Shown here one piece after another: positions 50,476 to 59,830 of a stretch of 64,000 bases of DNA. The number at the start of each line of letters is the position of its first letter. Position 1 is the stretch's first letter. The notes under the pieces were generated by a model. That model was not told the DNA's origin and made no database searches. It worked only from the letters and a program-made list of their open reading frames with translations. This DNA is from JACKII01 sp965222315. GTDB taxonomy: Bacteria; Pseudomonadota; Alphaproteobacteria; Bin95. The DNA lies in contig OZ244951.1 in assembly GCA_965222315.1 (NCBI GenBank), positions 4,712,001-4,776,000 on the forward strand, in the 5' to 3' direction. A program made the position numbers and the translations under genes.

Positions 50476-53121
50476 ATGGGATGGGATCCTAGTCTGGGAT
50501 CTGGATCGATGATGCGACCTGTTTGGGCCTACTCGGCTATCACTGCCCTAACGGCGGCCTTGACATTGTGCCTGGCCAGTCGGGCCAATCTTTTGAGTTC
50601 ACACACCGCCTTGTTGGACACCGCGGTGGTCTTGCTGGCTTTAACGGCGCTGGGTTTGGGCGTGTTCTGGGTTCGCGCAACCCGTCGGGCTTTGGCTCTT
50701 GAACGCGCCCGCTTCCAAGAATTGGAGAAGACCCGCCGCCTCGCGGAAAGCCGCCTTCAGGACATGACCGTCGCGGTGAACGGGTGGCTCTGGGAAACCG
50801 ATGCAGACGACCGATTTATTTATATGTCCGACAGCATCGAGAGATTCACCGGTGTTCCGCCGGGGCAAAATTATGGCAAGACCCGGCGCGACCTCATGGG
50901 TGGAGGCTATTCGGCGGACATCATTGCGGACATCGAAGGACTGGTCATCGCCCGCCTGCCAATCGACGGCTTCGAGTATCAATACGCTCCCGCAGGCAAT
51001 GCCTGGATGCGCACTTCCGGCAAGCCATATTTCGACAGTGATGGTCAGTTCCTCGGCTACCGCGGCGTCGCCTTCAACGTCGACCCGGAAAAACACCAGC
51101 AGTATCAGCGCGAAGCGGCAGAGGCCGCCCTGGAGAAAAGCCAGACGCGCTTTTTGGACGCGATCCAGACCATGGATTCCGCCGTTTCTATTTGGGATGC
51201 GGACGACCGGCTGTCCATCTTCAACGACAAGTTCAAGGCATTAAACTTGGCATCGGCAGAAATCGTCGAAGCCGGCCTCGCTTTCGAAGACTTCATCCGG
51301 TTCAAGGCATCGAAGCACGCGATACCCGCCAACACTGAGCCGGAGACATGGATCGCCAACCGGCTCGCAACCCATCGCCGGGCGGATGGCCAGGCAGAGA
51401 TCGTAGTGGACGGCGACACAACATTGCTGATCCACGAACGCCGTACGTCCGACGGCGCAACGGTAACGATCGCCACGGACGTCACGGAACTGCGCCAAGC
51501 GCAGCAGCAAGCCGAGCAAGCCAACCGCGCCAAGTCGGATTTCCTCGCAACCATGAGCCATGAAATCCGGACGCCACTCAATGGTGTGTTGGGTATGACT
51601 CATCTGCTAGCCGACACGCCATTGGACGAACACCAGCAACACTATCTGCAAGTGCTGCAGCGCTCCGGCGAGTCCTTGCTCGGTATCATCAACGACATTC
51701 TCGATTATTCCAAGATCGAGGCCGGCCGGCTGAATATCGAGGAAAACCCTTTCGAGTTGCGCGATTTGCTGGACAGCGTCCTGGACCTGCTGGGGCCCCA
51801 GGCGACTGACGAAGGTCTGGCCGTCGCCGTAACGATACCAGCCGATATTCCGGCCCGCTGGATTGGCGACGTCAACCGCCTGCGCCAAGTGCTCTACAAT
51901 CTGATCGGCAACGGCATCAAATTCACAAAGGAAGGCGGCGTCCACCTATCCGTCCGCGCAAACACCGGCCTGACCACCGGGCTTGCCTTTTCCGTGGAAG
52001 ACACCGGTATCGGCATTTCGGCTGAGGCGCAGGCAAAACTGTTCGACCGCTTCGCCCAGGCCGACCCCTCAACCACCCGGGAGTTCGGCGGAACAGGCCT
52101 CGGCCTCGCCATCTGCCGGGAGTTGGTGGAATTGATGGGCGGCTCCATCTCCGTAGAGAGCATTTTCGGCCGCGGCAGCCGCTTCAGCTTTGAGATACCG
52201 TTACAGCCAGTTTCCAACGCACCGGTGGTCAGCGCCCACCATCCGGCCGCCGCCTCCCAAACTCTGGTCGTCTCTGCCAATCCATTCTTGACCGCTTGGA
52301 TCAAGTCCACCCTGCCTGCCGCTTGCAGCAGCGTCCGAACGGCCATTTCGCCGGACGCCGCACAGCGGGAGCTGGCCCTGATGCAACGACAAAACCCCAC
52401 CAAACCCACATCCGTGATCGTCAGCTACGACGCGGCGCCCTGGCAAAGTCTCGGTCTGCTTTGTGATGCGCTGGCAGCCACCGGCAACGTGACGGTCGGT
52501 ATCCTGGCGCCGCCCAACCGCATTGCAGAGCCTGAAGCCAAACTTGTTCTGGCAGGGCGGAGTCTGCTGCCAGTGCCTGCCACCAATCTGGACCTGCAGA
52601 AATTCCTGACCGGCGCAGAGCCGTCAGGGCACCGCAAGGTGATCGCGCTCCGGCAGCCGGAATCCGGCCCGTCCTCGGCCAACGATTTGCCGATCGGGAG
52701 AAAGGGCCGAACAATCGCCAGCCCGGCCCGACTGCTGCTGGTGGAGGACAATCAGGTCAACCAGACCGTCGCCATCGCCATGCTTGGCGTCGCGCAGTGC
52801 TACAAGATCGACGTAGCGAAAGACGGCTACGCTGCACTCGACCGGTTGCGGGATCGTACCTACGACCTGATCCTGATGGACGTGCAAATGCCGGAAATGG
52901 ACGGGCTGGAAGCCACCCGCCACATCCGTGGCCTCGCCTCGGCCGCATCGGACCTGCCGATCATCGGCATGACCGCCCATGCCTTCGCCGAGGACCGGGA
53001 CCAGTGCCTGAACGCAGGCATGAACGACTACATCAGCAAGCCGGTCAATCGCAGCCAACTCCTGGAAAAGGTCAGCCACTGGCTTGCAAACAAGCATCTG
53101 GCTGCCGCACGATCCTGCTGA
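50476..53121 (+). CDS. Hybrid sensor histidine kinase with PAS domains and receiver
   Basis: An 881-residue protein: two N-terminal membrane helices (about residues 18-65), a coiled linker, two PAS-like domains (NGWLWETDADDRFIYMSDS and AVSIWDADDRLSIFNDKF), HisKA with SHEIRTPLNGVLGMTHLL (phospho-His), HATPase (NLIGNGIKFTKEGG, DTGIGIS, GTGLGLAICREL), a degenerate receiver-like region (~residues 590-715), and a C-terminal receiver with the phospho-acceptor Asp in LILMDVQMPEMDG. The degenerate receiver lacks a clear acceptor Asp. The stimulus is unknown. It stands between recX and an agmatinase-like gene with no response regulator nearby. Confidence 0.9.
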   Translation: MGWDPSLGSGSMMRPVWAYSAITALTAALTLCLASRANLLSSHTALLDTAVVLLALTALGLGVFWVRATRRALALERARFQELEKTRRLAESRLQDMTVAVNGWLWETDADDRFIYMSDSIERFTGVPPGQNYGKTRRDLMGGGYSADIIADIEGLVIARLPIDGFEYQYAPAGNAWMRTSGKPYFDSDGQFLGYRGVAFNVDPEKHQQYQREAAEAALEKSQTRFLDAIQTMDSAVSIWDADDRLSIFNDKFKALNLASAEIVEAGLAFEDFIRFKASKHAIPANTEPETWIANRLATHRRADGQAEIVVDGDTTLLIHERRTSDGATVTIATDVTELRQAQQQAEQANRAKSDFLATMSHEIRTPLNGVLGMTHLLADTPLDEHQQHYLQVLQRSGESLLGIINDILDYSKIEAGRLNIEENPFELRDLLDSVLDLLGPQATDEGLAVAVTIPADIPARWIGDVNRLRQVLYNLIGNGIKFTKEGGVHLSVRANTGLTTGLAFSVEDTGIGISAEAQAKLFDRFAQADPSTTREFGGTGLGLAICRELVELMGGSISVESIFGRGSRFSFEIPLQPVSNAPVVSAHHPAAASQTLVVSANPFLTAWIKSTLPAACSSVRTAISPDAAQRELALMQRQNPTKPTSVIVSYDAAPWQSLGLLCDALAATGNVTVGILAPPNRIAEPEAKLVLAGRSLLPVPATNLDLQKFLTGAEPSGHRKVIALRQPESGPSSANDLPIGRKGRTIASPARLLLVEDNQVNQTVAIAMLGVAQCYKIDVAKDGYAALDRLRDRTYDLILMDVQMPEMDGLEATRHIRGLASAASDLPIIGMTAHAFAEDRDQCLNAGMNDYISKPVNRSQLLEKVSHWLANKHLAAARSC

Positions 53122-53142
53122 CACTCAGACGGGAGCCAGACC

Positions 53143-54075
53143 ATGGCCGCTCAGCAGACCAACAATCCGCCCCGCTACATGGGCATTCCAACTTTCATGC
53201 GATTGCCACTTTTCGATCCCGCAGCGGGCGCAGAGATTGCCATTGTCGGCGTCCCCTATGACGGGGGCGTCACCAACCGCCCAGGTGCCCGGCACGGCCC
53301 ACGGGAGGTGCGCAACCAATCCTCGCTGATCCGCAAGGTAAACCAGGCAACCGGCGCCGCACCGTTTGCCGCCGCCAGTATTGTCGACGGCGGCGATGTG
53401 CCGTTCGAGCGGATCTACAATCTGGAGGATGCCCACGCGGATATCGAAACCGCCTTCCGTGGCTGGAAAGAGTCAGGCGTCCGCGTTTTGGGCGTTGGCG
53501 GCGACCATTCCATCTCTCTCCCAATTTTGCGTGCCCTCGCGGACAAGGGCCAACCGCTCGCCATGGTCCATATCGACGCCCATTGCGACACGGGCGACAG
53601 CAATTTGGGCTCGCGCTTTCACCACGGCGCGCCCTTCAGCCGGGCAGTGGAGGAGGGGCTGATCGACCCGAAACGCTGCGTTCAGGTTGGCATTCGCGGC
53701 ACCGCCGCCAGTCATGACTACTGGCAGTTCAGCTATGACCACGGCATGCGGGTCATGCTGATCGAGGAAGTGTATGAGCTGGGAATAAAGGCCACCATTG
53801 CCGAAATGCGGCAGGTTGTGGGCGGCGGACCGTGCTATCTGACTTTCGACATTGACAGCATCGACCCGGCCTTCGCACCTGGCACCGGCACACCGGAAGT
53901 TGGCGGCCTTACCTCGCTCGAAGCACTGATGCTGGTCCGGGGGATGGTCGGCTTGGACATTGCCGGCGCCGACCTTGTCGAAGTGGCGCCACCCTTCGAC
54001 CAGACCGGCAACACGGCCCATCTGGCGGCAAATGTCCTGTTCGAAATCCTGTGTGCGATGACCGGCGGAAAGTAG
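53143..54075 (+). CDS. speB: Agmatinase / ureohydrolase
   Basis: A 310-residue Mn2+-dependent ureohydrolase. Metal ligands: VGGDHSISLP (near residue 125), MVHIDAHCDTGD (near residue 147), and FDIDSIDPAFAPGTGTPEVGG (near residue 235, quoted across two parts). It releases urea from agmatine or a related guanidino acid; guanidinobutyrase and guanidinopropionase look very similar, so specificity is open. A clear SD (GGGAG) precedes the ATG. It is 21 nt after the hybrid kinase gene and converges on rho. Confidence 0.88.
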   Translation: MAAQQTNNPPRYMGIPTFMRLPLFDPAAGAEIAIVGVPYDGGVTNRPGARHGPREVRNQSSLIRKVNQATGAAPFAAASIVDGGDVPFERIYNLEDAHADIETAFRGWKESGVRVLGVGGDHSISLPILRALADKGQPLAMVHIDAHCDTGDSNLGSRFHHGAPFSRAVEEGLIDPKRCVQVGIRGTAASHDYWQFSYDHGMRVMLIEEVYELGIKATIAEMRQVVGGGPCYLTFDIDSIDPAFAPGTGTPEVGGLTSLEALMLVRGMVGLDIAGADLVEVAPPFDQTGNTAHLAANVLFEILCAMTGGK

Positions 54076-54128
54076 CAGCGCGAAGCAATCCGGCAGCGGG
54101 CGCTGGGCCCGCTTCGGAGGCTGCTTCC

Positions 54129-55385
54129 CTACTGATTCATCGACTGGAAGAAGTCGCTGTTGTTCTTGCTCTCTTTGAGCTTGGCGATCAGGAATTCCAT
54201 CGCGTCCTGGGAGCCCATGGGCATCAGTACGCGGCGCAGCACCCACATCTTTTGCAGGTCGGCGCGGCTCACCAGCAGCTCTTCCTTGCGCGTACCGGAC
54301 TTGCCGATATCGATCGCCGGCCAGATACGCTTGTCAGCCAGTTTGCGCTCCAGAACGATTTCGCTGTTACCGGTGCCCTTGAACTCCTCGAAAATCACCT
54401 CGTCCATGCGCGAGCCAGTATCGATAAGCGCTGTCGAAATAATGGAGAGCGAGCCGCCTTCCTCGATGTTCCGGGCCGCACCGAAAAACCGCTTCGGCCG
54501 CTGCAATGCGTTGGCATCCACACCACCGGTCAGCACTTTGCCGGAGGAGGGAACGACGGTGTTGTAGGCACGCGCCAGCCTTGTGATCGAGTCCAGCAGA
54601 ATGACCACGTCACGCTTGTATTCCACCAGGCGTTTCGCCTTCTCCAACACCATTTCGGTGACCTGAACGTGGCGGGAGGCCGGTTCGTCAAACGTCGAAG
54701 AAACCACCTCGCCATTGACCGAGCGCTGCATGTCGGTGACCTCTTCCGGCCGCTCGTCGATCAGCAGAACGATCAGGTAGACTTCCGGGTTATTCTCCGC
54801 AATCGCATGAGCGATATTCTGGAGCATGACGGTCTTACCGCTGCGGGGCGGCGCCACGATCAGGGCGCGCTGGCCTTTGCCGAGCGGCGAAATCAGATCG
54901 ATGACGCGCGTCGTGCGGTCATTTTCCTTGGGATTGTCGAACTCGATCTTCAGCTTATCGTCAGGATAAAGCGGCGTCAGGTTATCGAAATTAATGCGCT
55001 GACGGACTTTTTCCGGCTCTTCGAAGTTGATGGTCGAGCATTTGACCAAGGCGAAATAACGCTCGCCATTCTTCGGGCCCCGGATCTCGCCTTCGACCGT
55101 ATCGCCGGTACGAAGACCGAAACGGCGGACCTGGTTCGGCGAAACATAGATGTCGTCCGGCCCGGATAGATAGTTGGAGTCGGCAGAGCGCAGAAAACCA
55201 AAACCATCCGGCATCACTTCAATGACGCCCTCGCCGGTTATGGTAACATCCTGGTCAGCCATTTCTTTGAGGATTGCGAACATCATATCCTGCTTGCGCA
55301 GGGTACTGGCATTCTCAATCTCTAATTCTTCAGCCAATTCCAAGAGCTGAGTCGCGGGTTTCCGCTTCAGCTCTTTGAGATTCAT
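54129..55385 (-). CDS. rho: Rho, transcription termination factor
   Basis: A 418-residue hexameric RNA helicase. N-terminal Rho_N domain MNLKELKRKPATQLLELAEEL, cold-shock-like RNA-binding domain with GFGFLRSADSNYLSGPDDIY, ATPase with PPRSGKTVMLQ (P-loop), DERPEEVTDM, and the R-loop/Q-loop region further on. I start at the ATG at 55385, the usual alphaproteobacterial N-terminus; a GTG at 55409 is less likely. Its place beside hemJ-hemE is part of the conserved origin-proximal order. Confidence 0.96.
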   Translation of the reverse strand: MNLKELKRKPATQLLELAEELEIENASTLRKQDMMFAILKEMADQDVTITGEGVIEVMPDGFGFLRSADSNYLSGPDDIYVSPNQVRRFGLRTGDTVEGEIRGPKNGERYFALVKCSTINFEEPEKVRQRINFDNLTPLYPDDKLKIEFDNPKENDRTTRVIDLISPLGKGQRALIVAPPRSGKTVMLQNIAHAIAENNPEVYLIVLLIDERPEEVTDMQRSVNGEVVSSTFDEPASRHVQVTEMVLEKAKRLVEYKRDVVILLDSITRLARAYNTVVPSSGKVLTGGVDANALQRPKRFFGAARNIEEGGSLSIISTALIDTGSRMDEVIFEEFKGTGNSEIVLERKLADKRIWPAIDIGKSGTRKEELLVSRADLQKMWVLRRVLMPMGSQDAMEFLIAKLKESKNNSDFFQSMNQ

Positions 55386-55613
55386 CGACTGCGTTACTTC
55401 TTGAAGCACGGCTCAGTCTTTTCATTGGATGGTTGAGACGGCGATCCGGAATCGATCACGCTGTCTGTAAAAGGAGGATTTTTGGATCCAGGGAGATTTG
55501 CGCGGACCCGGCGCTGTCGGAGAGGGTCAGCCCACTCATCCGGTTAACGAAGATATAGGGCCAGCCTTTCTACCGGTCAATTGCATTCTTGCGCAGGAAT
55601 AGCGAACAATTGG

Positions 55614-56063
55614 TTAAAATGGGCGAACGACGACCATAATAACGATGACAATCATCAGAACGGCAGGTCCCTCATTGGCAATCCGGTATATGCGTTGCGG
55701 CCTGCGGGGACCGTCGCTATCGAAGGATTTGCGCCATTGGGCGTAGATGTGATGGAAAATACTCATTCCCGCCACCGCTGCGAGTTTTACGTAAATCCAA
55801 ATCGCCGTCCAATCGATCAACCCCGGCGTCAGCAACAGGGCGATACCGAAGATAAAAGCAGCAATCATCGACGGATTGATGATTGCCCGAAGCAACTTGC
55901 GCTCCATCACCTTGAAGCGCTCGCTCTCCGCCGAACCTGGCTCCGCCTCGCAATGGTAGACGAACAGGCGGGGCAGGTAGAGCATGCCCGCCATCCATGC
56001 CATCACCGCAATGATGTGCAGGGCCTTGGTCCAGGGGTAAAAATCCCAGAGCCAGTCGAACAC
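55614..56063 (-). CDS. hemJ: HemJ, protoporphyrinogen IX oxidase
   Basis: A 149-residue membrane protein with four hydrophobic helices. The conserved His lies in WTKALHIIAVMAWMAGMLYLPRLFVYH (quoted in part), and a conserved Lys/Arg region in WIYVKLAAVAGMSIFHH. HemJ oxidises protoporphyrinogen IX in most alphaproteobacteria that lack HemG/HemY. It is 3 nt after hemE in the same leftward transcript, which supports a role in heme synthesis. Confidence 0.9.
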   Translation of the reverse strand: MFDWLWDFYPWTKALHIIAVMAWMAGMLYLPRLFVYHCEAEPGSAESERFKVMERKLLRAIINPSMIAAFIFGIALLLTPGLIDWTAIWIYVKLAAVAGMSIFHHIYAQWRKSFDSDGPRRPQRIYRIANEGPAVLMIVIVIMVVVRPF

Positions 56064-56066
56064 AGC

Positions 56067-57086
56067 TTAGGATTCCCCACGGATCAGACAAACCAGTTCG
56101 CCGACATGCTCCGGCGGCACATCCGGGACGACGCCGTGACCAAGGTTGAAGATATGCCGTCCGCCCTGCAATGCCCGCTGGATGGACAAGGCGCTGGACC
56201 GCAATGCCTCACCGCCGGCCCGGAGCACCAACGGGTCGAGGTTGCCTTGCACAGCCACGTGAGGCTGCAGGGTCTCCGCTGCCCATTGCGGGGGAATGCT
56301 GCTGTCAATACCAACGCTGGCAAAGGCTCCGCTGGCGGCAAACCAGGCGGCGGCAGGACCGACGGCCCGAGGAAAGACAATTACCGGTACTTCAGGATGC
56401 CGCTCCCGCAGCCTCGTTGCGATCTCGATGCAGGGGCCAAGGCTCCACCGCTCGATCCCATCGGCCGGCAAGGCGCCTGCCCAACTGTCGAACAATTGCA
56501 CGGCATCCGCCCCCGCCTGCACCTGCATCGACAGGTAGTCGACTGTGGTATCGACCAGGCGCTGGATCAGCCGCCCGAAGCCTTCCGGGTCGCTGAAGGC
56601 CCAGGCGCGGGTCTTGGCATGGTCCCGGCTGGTGCCGCCTTCGACCAGATAGGTCGCAACCGTCCAGGGCGCGCCGGCAAACCCAAGCAGTGTCGTATCC
56701 GCGGGCAGAGCGGCCTTTACCCGGCGCACGGTTTCCCCGACCGGCGCGACGATGTCCTTCCATTCGTCGGTTTGACTCAACACGTCAGCGGATGTGATCG
56801 GCTCGAAGACCGGCCCGACACCCTCGACGAATTTTACCGGCCGGCCCAACGCATGGGGCACCAACAGGATATCCGCAAACAGGATTGCCCCATCCATCTG
56901 ATAGCGGCGGATCGGTTGAAGCGTAGCCTCCGCGGCCATTTCGGGGTTGAAGCAAAAATCGACGAAGCTCGGCGCCTGCTTCCGCAACTCGCGGTATTCC
57001 GGCAGATAACGCCCTGCCTGACGCATCAGCCAGATCGGCGTTTTGGCCGGTTTTGTGCCGTTCAGACAGGACAAAAGTGGTTTCAT
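56067..57086 (-). CDS. hemE: Uroporphyrinogen decarboxylase
   Basis: A 339-residue heme-pathway enzyme that converts uroporphyrinogen III to coproporphyrinogen III. N-terminal signature PIWLMRQAGRYLPEYRELR near residue 17, catalytic Asp region FADILLVPHALG, then GFAGAPWTVATYLVEGG and FNLGHGVVPDVPPEHV near the C-terminus. Complete. It faces away from the predicted oriC gap, as hemE does in Caulobacter and other alphaproteobacteria. Confidence 0.96.
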   Translation of the reverse strand: MKPLLSCLNGTKPAKTPIWLMRQAGRYLPEYRELRKQAPSFVDFCFNPEMAAEATLQPIRRYQMDGAILFADILLVPHALGRPVKFVEGVGPVFEPITSADVLSQTDEWKDIVAPVGETVRRVKAALPADTTLLGFAGAPWTVATYLVEGGTSRDHAKTRAWAFSDPEGFGRLIQRLVDTTVDYLSMQVQAGADAVQLFDSWAGALPADGIERWSLGPCIEIATRLRERHPEVPVIVFPRAVGPAAAWFAASGAFASVGIDSSIPPQWAAETLQPHVAVQGNLDPLVLRAGGEALRSSALSIQRALQGGRHIFNLGHGVVPDVPPEHVGELVCLIRGES

Positions 57087-57544
57087 CAGCCGTACTTTGC
57101 TGGGAGCGGATAAGGTGCATTAGGGCATAAGCCGGGCGGTTATCCAACCACAAGAAAAACCTTTTAAAGTTGGTTGTTGAGGTTGTTGTCCTGGGAGTCA
57201 TGGGGATACCCGTCATCCACACGAGCCGGATCCGGTGTTATACTAAGTGTGTATAACCCGGTGGAATATGTTGATAACCGCTCGAAATTATCACTTGAAA
57301 TCACTGCTAACCGTAACGGGTATCGTACACTGATAGGTTTGGATGATGGGGGTAAGTCGCCGTTGGGAGAGGACGCAGGTGTGGTTGTCCCATGGTTTTC
57401 CAGAGGTGGATTGTTGCTGCATGACTGCCTCAATAGGATGATGAATCTCGCCCCGGCGGCGAACCCCTGTTAATGACTTCAAGCTATGCACATGCTTTCC
57501 CCATTCTTTTCCCGCTTGGCCCTTTCCAGTTTGCGACCTCCCTT
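57087..57544. other. Predicted chromosomal origin of replication (oriC)
   Basis: A 458-bp gap between hemE and ppsR, the position of the origin in Caulobacter and its relatives. DnaA-box-like 9-mers: a perfect TTATNCACA match TTATACACA (reverse strand, 57248-57256), TTATCAACA (reverse, 57269-57277), TCATCCACA (57213-57221) and TTATCCAAC (57140-57148). An AT-rich stretch lies at 57151-57190, and GANTC methylation sites at 57195 and 57443. Gene direction and G/C strand bias both switch here. Proposed from context and motifs; not proven. Confidence 0.75.
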
Positions 57545-58387
57545 ATGAATCCCAGCAGTCCGCTACACCTCCATCTAGTCTCTGACGCGACCGGCGATAC
57601 CGTCCGCAGCGTTGCGCGCGCCTGCCTGGTGCAGTTCGAAGGTGTGGAGATGGTCGAGCATTATTGGGTGCTGGTGCGAAGCTCTGCACAGATGGAGCGG
57701 GTGATCGAGGGTATCGCCAAGAATACCGGCATTGTGCTTTGCACGGTGGTGGACGAGGCGTTACGGGCCGCTCTTGAGAGCGCCTGCCGGCAGATGAAGG
57801 TGCAATATGTGCCGTTGCTGGACCCCGTGATCTCCGCCATCGCCAGCCATGTGGGTGGCCGTTCGCGCGGTCTGCCCGGCCGGCAACATAGCCTGGATGC
57901 GGCCTATTTCGACCGGATTGAGGCGATGCATTATACCATGGCCCATGATGACGGGCAGGGGCTTGGCACTTTGCACGAGGCTGACTTGGTGCTGGTTGGT
58001 GTTTCGCGCACCTCCAAAACGCCGACCTGTATCTATCTCGCCAATCGCGGGCTGAAGGCTGCGAATGTCCCCTTCGTACCGGAATTACCATTACCCAAGC
58101 CGCTGACCCAATTGTCTGGGCCGTTGATCATTGGGCTGACTGTGCATCCATCGCGTCTGATCCAGATCCGGCGCAACCGGCTCCTTATGTTGAAAGAGGA
58201 TAACGAAACCGCCTATGTCGACATTGAACGGGTTGAGCGCGAAGTGCGGGAGGCACGGCGCTATTTCCTGTCGAAAAACTGGCCGATTATTGACGTGACA
58301 CGGCGATCAATCGAGGAAACGGCGGCAGCGATCATCCAGGTCTACGAGCGGCACATGGGCAGCGAGGATGCGCAGGATGTCTCTTAA
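57545..58387 (+). CDS. ppsR: PpsR-type kinase/pyrophosphorylase (DUF299)
   Basis: A 280-residue bifunctional regulator that phosphorylates and dephosphorylates PEP synthase or pyruvate phosphate dikinase. Landmarks: HLVSDATGDTVRSVARA at the N-terminus, the P-loop-like VGVSRTSKTPTCIYLAN near residue 150, and the C-terminal WPIIDVTRRSIEETAA. It is the RP001-type gene that flanks hemE and the origin in many alphaproteobacteria. The ATG at 57545 is chosen for the family N-terminus; no clear SD. It overlaps maf by 11 nt. Confidence 0.92.
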   Translation: MNPSSPLHLHLVSDATGDTVRSVARACLVQFEGVEMVEHYWVLVRSSAQMERVIEGIAKNTGIVLCTVVDEALRAALESACRQMKVQYVPLLDPVISAIASHVGGRSRGLPGRQHSLDAAYFDRIEAMHYTMAHDDGQGLGTLHEADLVLVGVSRTSKTPTCIYLANRGLKAANVPFVPELPLPKPLTQLSGPLIIGLTVHPSRLIQIRRNRLLMLKEDNETAYVDIERVEREVREARRYFLSKNWPIIDVTRRSIEETAAAIIQVYERHMGSEDAQDVS

Positions 58388-58988
58388 TCCCTCAGCCCCT
58401 ATCATCCTGGCGTCGGGCAGCGCGGTACGTGGCACCTTGTTGCGTCAGGCGGGGATCGCTTTCACCGCCGACCCGCCGGACGTGGATGAGAGCATCATCA
58501 AGAATGCTGGCCTGGCTGCAGGCGATACCGTGACGGCGGTCGCGCAGAAGCTGGCGGCCGCCAAGGCTGCGGCCGTCGTGGAAAAGCATCCTGGCGGCTA
58601 TGTGATCGCGGCAGACCAGATGCTGGAATTCGAAGGCCGTTGGCTCGACAAGCCCAACACGGTGGAAGAAGCGGGCGAGCGCCTGCGGGAATTCTCCGGC
58701 AAGAGCCATCGCCTGATTACGGCTGTCGTGCTCCGCCGGGATGGCGACACATTGCTGGACTATACCGGGTATGCGGAGTTGCTTGTGCGTCCCCTGACAG
58801 ATGCCTTTGTCGCTTCCTATTTGGATTCGGTTGGCGAGGAAGTTTGCCGCTCGGTCGGCGGATATCAGCTGGAAGGGCTGGGCTCGCACCTGTTCCAGTC
58901 GGTTGAGGGTGACTTCTTCACCATCCTCGGCCTGCCGCTGCTGCCCTTGTTCGACGTGCTCCGCAACGAAGGGGTCTTGCCCGCATGA
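58377..58988 (+). CDS. maf: Maf family nucleotide pyrophosphatase
   Basis: A 203-residue nucleotide pyrophosphatase thought to remove non-canonical nucleotides. Landmarks: IILASGSAVRGTLLRQAGI (usual LASxSPRR region), the conserved Glu in DVDES, QKLAAAKA, IAADQMLEFEGRWLDKP (quoted in part) and GGYQLEGLGSHL. The ATG at 58377 has GAGG upstream; an ATG at 58368 is less well placed. It overlaps ppsR upstream and aroE downstream (ATGA). Confidence 0.88.
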   Translation: MSLNPSAPIILASGSAVRGTLLRQAGIAFTADPPDVDESIIKNAGLAAGDTVTAVAQKLAAAKAAAVVEKHPGGYVIAADQMLEFEGRWLDKPNTVEEAGERLREFSGKSHRLITAVVLRRDGDTLLDYTGYAELLVRPLTDAFVASYLDSVGEEVCRSVGGYQLEGLGSHLFQSVEGDFFTILGLPLLPLFDVLRNEGVLPA

Positions 58989-59830
58989 TTATTAGCGGCG
59001 CGGCAAAGCTGGCAGGCGTTATCGGCTGGCCGATCACCCATTCCCGTTCTCCGGCCATCCACGGCTTTTGGCTGGAGCAGTACGGCATTGACGGTGCCTA
59101 TATACCGCTTGGCATTGACCCGAAGAACATCGGCCAGATGTTCGACGCTTTGCCAAAGCTCGGCTTCCGCGGCTGGAACGTGACCCTGCCGCACAAGGAA
59201 GACGCCTTCCGCCTGGTGCATGAACACACCCAGACGGCAGAGGATATCGGTGCCGTTAACACCGTGACCGTACAGCCGGATGGTTCGTTGCATGGCGACA
59301 ACTCCGATGCGTTCGGGTTTATGGCGCATCTCGACCAGACTGCGCCGGGCTGGCCGAAGGATCGTCCGGCCGTCGTCCTGGGTGCCGGCGGCGCGGCGCG
59401 TGCCGTGTGCAGCGGGCTTCTCCAGGCGGGGGTGCCCTCGCTTCGCTTGATGAACCGGACAAAGACACGGGCGGAAGCGCTGGCGGCGGGTTTCGGCCCG
59501 CAGGTAGAGGTAATTGACTGGGAGGAGCGGTCGGAAGCGCTGGAGGGTGCAGGCTTGCTGACCAATACCACTTCTCTTGGCATGACCAAGCAGCCGGCCC
59601 TGGAAATCGCATTGGACGACATGCCGGGCGACGGTGTGGTCTACGACATCGTCTATGTGCCGCTGGAAACCGATTTGCTGGCGCGCGCTAGGGCGCGGAA
59701 CTTGGCTTGTGTCGACGGTCTGGGCATGTTGCTGCATCAGGCCCGGCCCGGCTTTCACCGCTGGTTTGGCGTCGATGCACAGGTCACCGTCGATCTGCAT
59801 CAATCCGTTGTTAGGACTCTGCGCGCATGA
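58985..59830 (+). CDS. aroE: Shikimate dehydrogenase
   Basis: A 281-residue NADP-dependent enzyme of the aromatic amino acid pathway. Substrate domain: GVIGWPITHSRSPAIHGFWL, GWNVTLPHKEDAF with the catalytic Lys, and TVTVQPDGSLHGDNSDAFGF. NADP domain: VVLGAGGAARAVCSGL and MNRTKTRAEALA (near residue 155), the Arg/Thr pattern for NADP. Complete. Overlaps maf and coaE by ATGA at both ends, implying a tightly coupled operon. Confidence 0.95.
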   Translation: MIISGAAKLAGVIGWPITHSRSPAIHGFWLEQYGIDGAYIPLGIDPKNIGQMFDALPKLGFRGWNVTLPHKEDAFRLVHEHTQTAEDIGAVNTVTVQPDGSLHGDNSDAFGFMAHLDQTAPGWPKDRPAVVLGAGGAARAVCSGLLQAGVPSLRLMNRTKTRAEALAAGFGPQVEVIDWEERSEALEGAGLLTNTTSLGMTKQPALEIALDDMPGDGVVYDIVYVPLETDLLARARARNLACVDGLGMLLHQARPGFHRWFGVDAQVTVDLHQSVVRTLRA

